DNA of 33,809 nucleotides from Bondarzewia mesenterica. Taxonomy: Eukaryota; Basidiomycota; Agaricomycetes; Russulales; Bondarzewiaceae. Shown here piece by piece: positions 21,601 through 33,300 of the stretch. Each line of letters starts with the position of its first letter. Position 1 is the first letter of the stretch. The notes below the pieces were generated by a model. That model had not been told where the DNA came from. It worked only from the letters and a program-made list of their open reading frames with translations, and searched no databases. The stretch is from NCBI GenBank assembly GCA_004802705.1, contig SGPL01000369.1, positions 1 to 33,809 on the forward strand, read 5' to 3'. The position numbers were made by a program, and so were the translations under genes.

Positions 21601-22205
21601 TAACCTCTTCACGTCTATCCTTGGAGAAGAAAATGCCTAAGCGGCGGTTAGCTCATGCGCCACTGAACAGCACCACACCAGTCACACCTGCATATGGGTC
21701 AATATCCATTCTTGATCTTTCATTGACGACCTTGCCCTCATCCGAGTCATAGTCCACATAGTTATCTGTCGCTCAATTAGATAATGACGGGAGATGGAAT
21801 GCAGGATATGAGAACGAACCCTCATCGCTACCTTCTTCTTCTTCGTCAGCGCCGTCTAGTTGAATATCATCCTCATCAGGCGTCTACAGAAGTGTGTTAA
21901 AAACGAAGCCTATTGTATGGTCGATAACAGAATTCATGCTTACCGCAAGTCTCCCTGCGCTCGTCTGCTCGCGTCCTCTGCCTGAAGCGGCAGCCATATG
22001 CACATCGCCATCTTCATCCACGACATCATCAAATGCCCCATCAAAGATGCACTCGGCTGCCTGCATAACGTCTTTGTATCGTTTGAGAGCAGCTCGCGCC
22101 TGGGCGGTAGTTGCTCCCTGCAAGGAAATCATGTTTCGGTCGCGTCTGGTTGGATCAATGACGGAAACATACCATTTCAACCAGCTGCTGTACCTCGCTT
22201 TCCAT
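18698..22205 (-). CDS. Large E2 ubiquitin-conjugating enzyme with UBA-like N-terminus and cysteine-rich zinc-type region
   Basis: Sixteen exons on the minus strand: 22205-22173, 22117-21944, 21883-21820, 21765-21688, 21636-21383, 21320-20913, 20863-20600, 20546-19854, 19806-19691, 19625-19611, 19559-19493, 19432-19391, 19333-19256, 19204-19108, 19058-19021 and 18958-18698. All phases agree, giving 893 aa. Residues 1-45 look like a UBA domain ([20 protein letters not shown]). An acidic stretch follows. A cysteine-rich region at about 159-235 has CPCPHGC and, after 30 residues, [14 protein letters not shown], resembling an IBR/RING-type zinc module. The C-terminal UBC fold (about 655-830) holds [34 protein letters not shown], with the active-site Cys741, and [17 protein letters not shown]. 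That E2 type is seen in large E2 proteins such as BIRC6 and UBE2O. The product probably acts as an E2 or hybrid E2/E3. One exon is only 15 bp, and the donor after 19854 is gtccga, a weak consensus. Confidence 0.87.
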
Positions 22206-22799
22206 GTCTCGTCGTATCAGTCAGAGAAATTAAAACGGGCTGCTATACACCTCGGTCTGACTACAAAGTAAGGACACGGTGTTGCAGGACTCTTGCAGGA
22301 GGTACTTTGGCACGTTCTGTCTGCGAATGCACGGCTTATGTAATCGTGATCGATTTCATTTCCGGGACGCGTAGCTTTGAGCTTCTGAACGTGCGAAACA
22401 CGCTGTGAGCAGCGGATCCAGAAAATATGTTTTGCGACTTTCAGGCGTGTCGTTCAAGATTAACAAATATCAGTGTATAGCATGAGATAGCATGATGTCT
22501 GCATATCAAACCATAATTTGTCTAACATATCGTGCATGTGAGTAGACCAAGAGATAAAAGAGCTCCGACCTGCGGAATCTGGAGGTCGGTCTAAGAGAGG
22601 CATGGGGCGGTGGTACAGCAAGAGATAAAGGAGGGAAGGGCGGTCACGGATCGTAAGCTATCATATGCACAATTTTTTTCTGTGGATGAACAGGGACCAC
22701 AGCAGCTGAGTCGACGCAGTTCAACAACTTGAAGCTGTCGCAGTTCTTCACTAACTGCAACATGCTTCCACCGCACCTAGAGACCGGGGTACCGAAAGC
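22206..22799 (-). promoter_or_regulatory. Gap upstream of the UBC gene
   Basis: No gene is supported in these 594 bp. On the minus strand they separate the orphan gene (stop at 22800) from the UBC gene start at 22205 and should contain that gene's promoter. The open frame at 22591-22776 (minus) is Cys-rich but shows no recognisable domain and no splice partner. Confidence 0.3.
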
Positions 22800-23225
22800 T
22801 TATGCATGCGGTCGACAGTATGCAAATTTCTTGCTGACAATGATCACGAGAACACCTCCTGCAATTTCCGCACGAGCAGTGACCATGTCCGCCATGTCTT
22901 GTGACGAATAGTTTATAAGCCACTCGTGATGGCCTACAAAGGTTCGTCGAGGCAGTCAGTACTTAGCACCTGAGTAAAGAGGTACCCAGATGACAGACTC
23001 ACAATCCTGCTCGAGGTGCCAAGCATCGGCAACCACATGGACAAGGTTACCTTTTTTTGCGGATACCGTAACGTTATCCGAGGTGAATGCCTGACCTCCG
23101 GGACGCGGCAAGATGATCTCGGAGACGAATCCATATGATTCTTCCCGTACGTCAGCCCAGCCGATTGAGGAGGACGTGCGCCTATTGTTCACCCATACGT
23201 AAGTGAGAGAGGAAGTTGTAGACAT
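22800..23225 (-). CDS. Small hypothetical protein
   Basis: Two exons on the minus strand (23225-23003 and 22933-22800) join across a good intron (gtgagt donor, ttgtag acceptor) to give 118 aa. The protein starts MSTTSSLTYVWVNNRRTS and contains GWADVREESYGFVSEIILPRPGG, DNVTVSAKKGNLVHVVADAWH and WLINYSSQDMADMVTARAE. The C-terminus has one short hydrophobic run (IAGGVLVIIV). I recognise no family. There is no signal peptide or zinc motif. The strong splice signals and the change of frame to another open exon favour a real gene, but a chance structure cannot be excluded. It lies upstream of the UBC gene on the same strand. Confidence 0.45.
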
Positions 23226-25426
23226 GGCGTCGGGTAACGTGTGGCAGAACTTTCAAACCAAGAAGAAGGCTGTTGCAGACGGTACAACGCGGTGGACACC
23301 TAACTCTGGTACCAAAGGCGAGGGGCGAAGACGAAGACTAGTGAAAGTTGAACACTGACAGTGTAGTTTTTAAAGGAAAGATTTGTGGCCCTATACGGTG
23401 GCTTTGTGCTACATGCCATCCGCCCCAATCATCTGCTCAGCCCACAGCAATATATTAGCGTACGCAATGTAAGAACAAAAGATGGCTTCGATCCCACCCA
23501 GCCATTGGTGGCGCTATTCAAAGCACCAGTTCAACCATTATTTGTCGTGGCGTGTCACTTATGGGCAATACCTTGGAGCAACGCTAACCATTGAAAAAAA
23601 AGATCGACAAGTTGTTTCAGTTTCTTTGAGGATTCGTAGCAGTGCGCTTTGACAAGCACTGGAATGCACGTCGTAATATTATGAAAATGAAGACGAAAGA
23701 AGGTAAAGCGCACCTTACAAATGAGAAAACATGATTTCAATTAGGATGGCGCCGAGCACCTGTGGGGGAGCTGCGCTGTATGTAGGTAACAGAAGCATTG
23801 ACCCGCCGCAGTCGTGGCAAAAAAAAGAGGGGGCTTTGAATCGGTCTGGCTCCAGAAGTCGTTATCGATAGCATGCCACGTATGAAAATGTCAATGGATG
23901 AGACTCGTTGTTCAGGTGGATGGTGGCATACAAGTCCTGCAAACTCGATCAACTGAGAATGCATAAAAAAGGCAACGCACAAGCTCGACGATATCCGCCC
24001 TCGATTATAGTTTAGACTGATGCTTTGACATGACCGGTCACATAACATTTCTGGAAATCAGGAGAATCGTAGTAAAAAGATAGTAGAACGTTACTCCTCT
24101 GCAGCCGCATCATCGACCACCGCAATAGCGGATCAAAACGGAGGCCCCCGACAGAAGGTGACGTTGCCATGAGTTGTGGCCGAAGAGGGTGGCCAGATTC
24201 AAAGATAACAAAGATAACTCGGCACACTGAGGCTGTAAAAGCTGGCAAAATAAAGCAATACCTTGGGCAATGCTTTAATTCGAGGGTAACCTCCTAGCGG
24301 TCCCATCTTTTGCGTACGACGTAGGAGGCAGTGGCTCGATGGCGATGAGGTTTGGCCATAAATTGATTGGGAAATTTCAAGCTTGCGCCTCCTAAGCACA
24401 AACGAACGCAGTTGCGGACAACTTGAACTGTCTTCTGCAGAAGTCGCAAAGGAGAAGAGTATCCAGCTGTAAGCATGGAAGTATTTTCACTATTCGAGCG
24501 CTTTTGGCAGCTGTGAACTTTTCGAATCTCGAGCCATGCTGCCTAAATCAATTCTGGAGGCAAGTCCAGCAGATATTGTACAACGGTGAAGCAAACATCG
24601 ACCTCGTACCAAACGGAGAAAAATTGACACCTTTATATTTTGCGCGCTGTTTGAACTTTGAGTACTGCGACCTTGTCGATCCCAATGTCGTTGACATCTC
24701 AGGGGAGGTTTGAAGCCTCGAAGGTCAATGGAAGCTCAACAATCCACGAAGGCAACTCAGGGTTGCTACCTAGCTGAAGGCCGGCATTCCAACGCTGCTG
24801 GGTCAAAATATGCTGTGAGCGAAGTGGGTGCGCCGTTGTAAGTGCGAAATCACGCTAAAGCTTTATCGGCGCCAATTATATCATTACGTCAGTCTGTCGG
24901 TCTTGCGCAAAACAGTGCCGTACAATTAGTCTCCCAAAGGCAGAGTAGCCACTCGTCAACCTTCGTGCCTCAGGATCCTCCTATCTGACCGTACAATCGT
25001 CGAAAGCGCGACTCAAAGAAGTCGAGTGCTGAATTTTGAAAAGGTATCGAAGGAAACAAAGATCATTGATAAATGAAACTACATGAGTGAAAACAGTAGA
25101 AAGTACACAAGATCCATCCAAGGCTCAAACAAAGGCCAACGACAGGGCGTTGACAGCAGAGATACGAGCAACATACTCCGTAAAAGACATAAAAGAAGAG
25201 AACGAGACCTGACTGACGAAAGTACTAGATAGAAGCACAGACAGTAGAACATTACAGCGTGCGCAGCAGCGAAAAGTACGAGAATGGTATCCGCAAGAGT
25301 AGAATAAGTCATGAAAAATGGGGATCATTACAAGGCGCAGACAAAAAAGAGTCAAAGGGAAGAGTCCGGACTGGCGGGGGAGATGAGGCGCGGAAAGAAC
25401 AGATATTACATAGAAGGGAGAAGTCC
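23226..25426. other. Gene-poor region, 2.2 kb
   Basis: No conserved protein, tRNA or repeat could be recognised on either strand. Open frames here are short and lack introns with good signals; the longest starting at an ATG are about 100 codons (24048-23737 minus, 24423-24713 plus). The end near 25400 should hold the 3' UTR of the stomatin-like gene. It could be a decayed insertion or a lineage-specific non-coding locus. Confidence 0.3.
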
Positions 25427-26641
25427 CTATACGTTGGAGATGCTGCTGAGGAGGCCCGCGCGACCAGCGGCATTGATACCCTCTCCACTCTCATCCCTCA
25501 GGGCAGAGGACGATGGACCAGCACCCGCCGAGCCTGAGAGTTGGCCCGCAATATCGCTCTGAAGCTGCATGGGAACGAACACAACCTTGCTGTTCGCGCT
25601 CTTGGCCATCTGCTGCAGCGCCTCGAGCTGACGGATCTGCATCGCAGCGGGGCTCGCGAGGATGTCGGCGGCCTGGCGCATAAGCCGAGCGGAGTCGACC
25701 TCGGCGCGTGCGGCAATGACCTTGGACTCACCGATGCGCTTCTGTTGCGCGGCGGAGGAGAGTGAGGCGGAGACCTCCGGTGAGAAGACGATGTCCTTGA
25801 TGAGGATGCCCTCAATTGCGACGCCCCACTTGTCGGCGACGTCCCCGACGATCTCTGCGATCTCAAATGCGATGGCCTCGCGCTCCGTCACTACGGACTG
25901 CACCGCCCGTGCTCCGACAACGTGCCGGAGCGTTGTTTGGGCGCGCTCGATGAGCGCCTGGCGCAGGTCAGTGATGCCGAAGGCGGAACGGTAGGGATTC
26001 ACAATTTGGAAGTAGATTACGGAGTCGCTGTGGGAGAGGATGTGTGAGAATTTCGAGTTCGTATGGCGTGGGCAAAGTATCAAAAGAAAAAGACGATTCA
26101 CATTTCGACGTTGACGTTGTCGCGGGTGATGACCGTCTGTCTTCCGATGGGGCTGATCTGAATCTTGACATCTACCACACGAAGCGACTCGGTGCAAACA
26201 TTGACCTGGACCAAACCGGGGTCGACGGACTTGTAGAACTTTCCGAAGCGAGAGACAAGACCAACAGAACCTGGACGAATCAAACATGAGCATGGAATAT
26301 ACCAAGGGGTGAGATAGCAATATGGACCTTGGTTGACCTCGCGGAAGGGGTTGGGAAAGGGGCAGCAGGGAATGGCGCCGCAACAGCCCACACAGGAACC
26401 CAATACTTGAAGCAACGAGCCATAGACGCCATGAGTGACTTCACCGGTGCCAAGATCCTGAGAATAGGATGGCTATAATGCCAAGTCGTGATGATGAGCT
26501 TTCGACTGAAACACTCGTGAGAAGCTCGTTCAAACGCACCTGCATATCTTGCCTCTTCAGGGGCTGCACCCGAATGACATGCTTGCTGGCAGTTTCACCA
26601 GTCCTTGGGACTTGAGCGACATCGTCTGTGACTGGCGACAT
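25427..26641 (-). CDS. Stomatin-like SPFH/band-7 domain protein
   Basis: Four exons on the minus strand (26641-26540, 26457-26328, 26270-26102, 26027-25427) give 333 aa. A polar N-terminus of about 45 residues is followed by a cysteine-rich hydrophobic segment (SLLQVLGSCVGCCGAIPCCPFPNPF). This is likely a membrane-inserted hairpin or palmitoylation site. The SPFH domain runs from about 80 to 250: GSVGLVSRFGKFYKSVDPGL, RTVITRDNVN-type strand (QTVITRDNVNVEID), VIYFQIVNPYRSAFG, LRQALIERAQTTLRHVVGAR, GVAIEGILIKDIVFS. A helical part follows (KVIAARAEVDSARLMRQAADIL), then the C-terminal oligomerisation strand KVVFVPM. Stomatins form ring-like scaffolds in ordered membrane and modulate channels and other membrane proteins. 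The frame also reads through the second intron (26271-26327), so that intron is likely but not proven. Confidence 0.92.
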
Positions 26642-28529
26642 ATCGACCAGTGAACAATCAGTTTGGCCTCAAATTCTGGGTGGTAGGAGGAAGAAGGGAA
26701 AGCAGGGACACATACCGTGGGGAGCCATATGATCTACGACATTCCCACGAGAGGATGTACTCTGAGTCGGGGAGGGATGACGATCTTTGCGGTCTTGGCC
26801 GTTCATCGCATGTTCAGACATGGTACCAAACAAAGAGGGGTGGCGATGGGGACGTTCTCAGCCCACGACAACTGTTTTAAGGTAAGTTCAATGCTCGGAT
26901 GCACTGCGGAGTCGGACGAACTGTGTTAGGACTGATATCGGGAGCGCTAACTCGTGAGAGGTGCGCAGCAGAGAGGGGCTGCTCGGCCAATTTATGTGCG
27001 AGAGGCTAGTGGTGTGAGACACTGGTTGGCGTCGGCATGTCACCTGGCTCACGACGATGGACATTGCGACGAGCGCGGACTTCGAATTCTACACGATATT
27101 TGATCGAGTCGACCGTTACTCAAATAACGGCCCAAAACAAACAAAACAGGACATGCACGAATTATGCTCCTCATTCGCTGCAGAGGGACTGGACTTGCTC
27201 ATTCACACTTGGAAGCTTCATATTCACTCGCCACAGTGAGATTGTAATGACCCAGCTCACAAACTATACCTATGGGCATAGCTTGACATGGACAGGCCTC
27301 GTTCAACGTTCAAATCAAGGCACGGTAGTATGCTGACAGCCAAAAAAAAGAATGGCAGTGCGAAATAAGCTCTATGATTGGGTCGCAAGTGACTCGGGGC
27401 CATTAATGGCGTGCACGCGTTCCATGCGCAGCCCACAGCGCTCCGACATTGACAAGACTCGCACTAGTAAGTAATAGTAATGCTACAAGTTGACAGCTAG
27501 TAGATCCGACGAGCGTCTCCAGAAAATAGAGATTCTGGACGGTGTGAGGGATATTCGCCAAGCCGTCTGATTCAGCTGGGTTGGCGCTGCACAGCGCATC
27601 TTGCATCACCTCGAGAGCTTGCTAGACGCAGTTCAAGTTTGACCCTCCAAATATCAGAAATTCCGCGAAGAGCTCAGTGAACAATTGCAAGTGAATTAAG
27701 GCACTGCCATCGATTAGACTGGTGACCCTTGGTGACCTCGTCTCTATGGGTAGCGACGGACAAGTCTAGTACTGCAATATAGAGCCATCGATGGTATATA
27801 TGTGAACGTGCGCACAGCTGGAGCGGAAATAACCAAAAATTGTATGTGTGAAGTTCGATAGCGACCGAACGAACTCCACGCGGCGCGCGATAGGGCGCTT
27901 ATCGATAACATCGTCAGCCCGCCGTCACAAACGCGAAACACGAACCGTCACGCATCGCAAGCGATCACAGCGGCGCGTGCGCATGACCGGCGACCGCTGG
28001 CATTCATCTTGCGAAGTCTGTTTTACAGTGACGCCCCTAGCTTGACGTTCAACGTCAACGTTCCTCCAGGTAAGCAATTTTGAGAATTATACTGGAATGC
28101 ATATGAAGATGCTATTCTTGTTTGGCTGATTGGGGTGATGGTCTCGAATTCTCGATGCCTCTCTTCGACGACGCAGCTTGATTTCAAAGTATAAAGCAAG
28201 TGAGTCTAGTCGCGATAAGTCCCCACCGTGCCTGCGCTGGGTATCCCAGACAAAGATCAGACTCGAGACCTCGTACTTACCATACGTACGCCTTCTGCGT
28301 CCTGTCTCTCACTATAGTCCGACAAACAATTCCTTGGTAGGTGATCTCTACCCGTCGGGCCCATCCTGATTTTTCTCACCAAGAAGAATACGACGCGATA
28401 GCCAACCTGATACTGTCCTCCATCTTCACGCTCTCACATCGACGATTCCCACGGCTATCTCCCATCATCTCTCACAAACTCCCTTTCTTCATCCGTCGCC
28501 CGCGGTTCTTCACTTGCACCATCGCAGCA
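26642..28529. other. Gene-poor region between two divergent genes, 1.9 kb
   Basis: The flanking genes are divergent, so both promoters lie here, but 1.9 kb is far more than other divergent gaps in this window. No conserved protein or RNA gene was recognised. Two details stand out: a GC-rich patch at 27880-27990 and the palindrome at 28042-28058. A good splice donor (ccag/gtaagc near 28068) could belong to a 5' UTR intron of the EVE-domain gene. Confidence 0.35.
28042..28058. promoter_or_regulatory. CRE-like palindrome upstream of the EVE-domain gene
   Basis: The 17-base sequence ttgacgttcaacgtcaa is a palindrome with 8-base arms around one central base. Each arm contains the TGACGT half of the ATF/CREB (bZIP) recognition sequence. 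It lies about 470 bp before ATG 28530 and could be a bZIP site in the divergent promoter. Binding is inferred from motif only. Confidence 0.45.
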
Positions 28530-29916
28530 ATGGCAAAAGCCCAATCGAGTGACCGCAAGCAATACTGGCTCATGAAAGCCGAGCCCAACTCACGTATCGT
28601 CAAGGGTAAGGACGTCAAGGTAAGCCACCCTCCCCTCCATCCATCCAAGCGGGGCATTTAGGCCCATAGGCCCAGCTCTGGCATTTTCGGTGGTGATGAT
28701 GTCTTAATTTTGTGAAAATTCGAAGTTTAGCGTGGATGATTTCGCCGCGGTGAGGACGTCGTCGTGGGAGGGTGTGCGGAATCACGAGGCGAAGAATTTG
28801 ATGAAGAGCATGCGTGTGGGGGATAAGGTCAGGATTTCTGATTTTTTTGCGCGCCTGGAAGAGGACGAAGGGGTTATGTTGACACTCGTCCGCTGTGTTG
28901 GTTTGGACGAGAGGTGTTATTTTACCACTCTAACTGCAAGACCCCTGGTGAGTTGGGAGTTTTTGCCAAGAGTTGATTTAGAACGCCGTTACTTGAGCCG
29001 AAGGCTAATTTTCCCCATCGCTTTCATGTGGTGACTGCAGGGATTGCCTGTTTTGCTGAGGTCTGTACCGAGTCTCATTTCTCACATTGAGGCTTCCCTG
29101 TAATCGTGGCGAAACGTGTCTCGGGTACGTAGGTTGTGAAGGAGGCCTACCCCGATTGTGAGTGATCAACAGCGTTTCTTCAAATGCACTTCCTCACTCT
29201 TCGGAGGCCGTCATAGACACCGCTTGGGATCCGTACGTGATAGTCTGCATTACACTTTCATGGTCTCGAACTTACGTGAAAACGACTATGACTCTATGGG
29301 CGCCGTGGTCAGGGAGCATCCTTATTTTGACCCGGTGCGTTGGCTGTCGCGGTGACCCGACTATTTTCTTGACCGGTGCGCTGCAGAAAACGGACAAGGA
29401 CAAACCGAAGTGGTTCATGGTGGACGTGACGTTCGTCGCGCGGGCGACACACTTTGTCCCCCTCTCACTGCTCCGCCAGATTGCGTCGCTTGCGGAGTCC
29501 GAGCCACCGGATGAGGTAGGGTATATTGGCTCGGAGGGCGTCGAGGCTGTTAAAGGTGCGTCGTATGCGTCCCGCGGTTTTTTGAAAGTTGATTGGGATG
29601 GCTGGGTGCGGTAGGGATGGCGTTGGTGAACCGCGGACGTTTGAGTGTGCAGAGGGTTGAGGAGGACGCGTGGGGTGTAATTGAGATGTTGGCGGAGAAG
29701 GGCGGTTGGGACGAGGAGAAGGGAAAGATCCAGGGCGTCGGTGAGGCCAAGGGAAAGTCCAAGACGAAATCAAATGGTGAGAAGGTTCCGGAGAAGGGTA
29801 AGAGGAGCGGCAAGAGAAGTGAGGGAGCGGAGAGGAAGCGAAAGGCAAGCTCAGCTGTGGAAATGGAAGAAGATGGAGAGGCGGTAGGTCGAAGGACACG
29901 TGCGAGAAGGAAGTGA
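28530..29916 (+). CDS. EVE-domain protein (thymocyte nuclear protein 1-like)
   Basis: Nine exons join in frame: 28530-28619, 28726-28827, 28914-28947, 29041-29060, 29133-29157, 29217-29232, 29313-29334, 29387-29555 and 29615-29916, giving 259 aa. The EVE domain fills about residues 10-170: [92 protein letters not shown], and [14 protein letters not shown]. This matches THYN1, whose fold is related to PUA and YTH domains. EVE proteins are thought to read modified bases in DNA or RNA; the ligand here is unknown. A Lys/Arg-rich tail of about 75 residues ending RRTRARRK looks like a nuclear-localisation and nucleic-acid-binding extension. Four consecutive exons are only 20, 25, 16 and 22 bp, so automatic gene callers are likely to get this gene wrong. 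Confidence 0.92.
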
Positions 29917-30348
29917 GAGCGGTGGGTTGGTCGTTAGACTGATTGAGCGCAGTCACAGATATCCGTCCGAACGGAAGCGGTTCCTGCCTATAAGTTACTT
30001 ATAGTCATCGACATCTACGATCACATCTACATTTCCTTTTGGCTCAATATATTTCGGTCTCTAACACCGGCGACTCGAATCCGCTCGAATCACCCATCCT
30101 TGTCATTGTCTTTATTATTTCCTGCACTACACATTTGTATTTTTCTTGTTTTCTGGGGTCGGAGGAAAAGACAATAGAACGATAATGAAGCCGCGGCAAG
30201 AAAAGAACGATGACCAAAAGGGGCAACGTGGGAGTGCACGCGTTGCTGGGGCGCATCCGCACGTTGACGGCCGACGACGACGACGCACACAACGTCGACC
30301 GACTTTTCATATCCCCGATCTCCTTGTTTCCCTCTTCTCCTCGTTACC
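29917..30348 (+). promoter_or_regulatory. Gap between the EVE-domain and PP4R3 genes
   Basis: No gene is seen in these 432 bp. They should hold the 3' UTR of the EVE-domain gene and the promoter of the PP4 subunit gene. The last part before ATG 30349 is pyrimidine-rich, as for other start regions in this window. Confidence 0.35.
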
Positions 30349-33300
30349 ATGAGCAGCGCAGGCCCTGCTGCTGTCTCTATCTCTCCTCCTCAACCTCAGC
30401 CGCCACCCACCTCTCTTTCTCCATCCGACCATGAACACCTTCCCCCATCTCAAGATCTTCCTTCTCAAGGTCCCACCGCCCCCTCTTCCGATATCACGCT
30501 TCATGATCCCTCTCAGGAGCTCTCGTTGGCTCAATCTGTAGGCGCTGGCCAGTCTGACCCGGCTGGCGCGGCGCAGCAGGTCGCGGAGGTGCTCAACCAA
30601 GATATCCTCACTCACGATGCCATGAATGCGCAATCTGTTGGCCAGGACGTGCAGGTGGACCAGGAGGGCGTGCCCGAGGAAGGTCAATCTTGGCTTCCTG
30701 ACGGGCACGATCTCAAACGCGTCAAGGTCGGCCTTTTGTTCTCCTTATCCGCGCGCCTTTCGTCTTCGTTTTCCATCTCGCGTCCCTATCCTATTCCTGG
30801 GCGCGCTGACACGCGTCGCATTTCTTGCAGGTCTATGAGCTCGAGAACGGCCGTTCTTGGATGGACAGAGGGACCGCGTTTTGCTTCGGCCATTATGACG
30901 ACGCCACCCAAGAGGCTCTGTTGATCGCGCGTTCCGAGAGTGATTACAACAATGTTATTCTGCAAACGATCATTCGTTCCAGTGACGTTTACCAAAGGCA
31001 ACAAGGTAGTGATCGTGATGGTGTTTGGGCAGTTGCGTGGTGCTGATCGTGTCATTTCTATGTCCTTTACAGAAACGCTCATCGTGTGGACGGAGCCTAA
31101 TGGATTGGACTATGCGCTCAGCTTCCAGGACCCAGAGGGATGCGCGGAGGTATGGCAGTTCATCCTCGAGGTTCAGCGAATACACCAGAATGGGTCTGGA
31201 GGTGAGTTCGTGTTCCTCCACCGACCATCGTCCAATCTCGTGTACGCGTCAGAAGAGCGGAACACAGGGTCGTCTTCTCCTCTTCACGGCTCAGGATCCG
31301 AGTCTGGTATTACTGGCATGAGTATCGTGCGTAACGGACTCCCGCAGCCCGCGTTGGGCATCATTGGCGACATTGATCGAGCCATCAAGGCGCTTTCGCG
31401 GAATAATACCGTGAGGGAAAAGATCTGCGACTATATCAAGAATGTGGTGGGTGGATCGGGATGCTAATAGAGCGAGACATTTCTTGGCTGACTAGGACGC
31501 CCGCTAGGACTACTTGAAGGCGATGATCGACGTTATGATCCAAGCAGAGGATCTGGAGTGTATAGATGACCTGCAGGCGTTGTGCAGTCTGACACAGACT
31601 ATCCGTGAGTAGCTCTCGCTTTCGTCTTTGCCTACCATCTTGCAGGACCAACGATAAGCTAAGATGGCACGCGAATACTTCCATAGTCACCATGAACGAC
31701 CCCAGCTTGTTTGAGTACATTCTCGACGATGAGCTGTTTCTGGGTGTCATCGGAATGCTTGAATGTACGATTTGGTGCCGCATTTCTCCATCACGACCGA
31801 CCTAACTCTCCCCTCGCCTCTCTCAGACGACCCAGAATTCCCGGGCTACAAAGCCAACTACCGCGAGTTCTTTCGCGCCGCCGCGCACTTCCACCAACCG
31901 ATACCAATGGACTTGGCCATCCAGAAAAAGGTCCACCACACGTACCGCCTCCAATTCCTCAAGGACGTCGCGCTCGCGCGCATCATCGATGACTCTACAC
32001 ACAACGTGCTCACCTCCGCCATCATCTACAGCCAGTTTGACATCGTGTCCCACGTGCAGAGCAACGTCCGCTTCCTGCGGGACGTTGTCAGCCTGTACGT
32101 CGACGTGGATGGGGGTGCGAAAAAAGCGGACAAGATTGGCGTTGACTCCGAAGGGGCGACAGTCCCAAGTGGCGTTTCCGAGGCGGACGCAGCGGATGCA
32201 CTGTTCCAACGGCGGCACGAGGTGCTGATGCTAGTGCAGCAGTTATGCGTCATGGGCAAGGCGGCGCAGATCCCAACGCGTGTGAGTCTGTTCAAGACGC
32301 TCGTCGACCGCGGGCTCGTGCACGTCGTTGAATGGGCGCTCGCGCAGCCCGAGGCTACGGACGAGGGCCGGCAGAGCATCGCGGTCGGCGCGGAGGTGCT
32401 CATGACGCTGTTGGAGACCGATTTGACAGGCGTGCGCGAGTTTGCCCTCAAGCAACTCGAGCAGGCTGAGGGAGCAGGGTCGTCGCTCGTTCCCCGTCTC
32501 TGTGAGATGATGACCAGCAGTCGCGATTTGGTCGTGCAAACGTTGATGGGCGATGCGCTCCGGCTAATATTGGAGATGCCGCTCCAGGATGGGCCCGATC
32601 CAATGGTATGTATTCAAACCATGTTCTGTATCTTTCCTGTTCTCTATTGGTAAGCTCATATGCGATTTTGGTCGCGCGCTCGCAGCAGATGCCGGCCAAG
32701 CTATTTGCGCGGCCAAAGGACGACGGCAAAATCGAGAAGTTTTTGGAGCTGTTCTACAAGCAGTGCATAGGCCCGCTCATGAAGCCAATTTTCGACCTCC
32801 CCGATCACAAGCAGTTGAAAGGTAAGCGCGGCGCACACCGTCTCGTAATCTTCCTGCGTCGTTGATTGTGGCCTCCCCGTTTTGCATCCCGTTTTGTCAG
32901 AGCCGACGATGAACCTCACCCGGGAAAGGGCGAACATCTGTCTATCTCTATGCGACTTGCTGTCCAACTTCACCCTTCAGCATTCTTTCCGTAGTCATTT
33001 CTTCATGCTTACCTCCAAGATTTCCGGACACGTCGCGACGTTGCTATTTAGCAGAGACAGGCATCTTCGCCTTGGTACGCCGTTCATCCGGTGTCACAGT
33101 GGTGGCGGCTGGAGGGCTGACTGGGTTTGTTCACAGCTGCATTACGGTACTTCCGAATACACCTCCGGAAGAACAACCGGAATTTCATACACCATCTGAT
33201 CAAAGAAGACATATTCCAGGCGATCGTCAAGCTCATGGTGCAAGAGTCCCGTCGCGACACCCTCGTCAATTCGTCATGTCAGGAGTTCTTCGAGCACATT

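Noticed and set aside
23565..24266. Exact 12-base direct repeat gcaataccttgg at 23565-23576 and 24255-24266
   Set aside because: Dozens of 12-base matches are expected by chance in a window of this size, and the flanks do not align.
24423..24713. 96-codon open frame in the gene-poor region
   Set aside because: No recognised domain, no splice context, and length compatible with chance.
31006..31467. A separate 175-codon frame from 30940 covering the middle of the PP4 subunit
   Set aside because: It starts in another frame and becomes the PSY2 frame only after an intron; it is part of that gene, not a new one.
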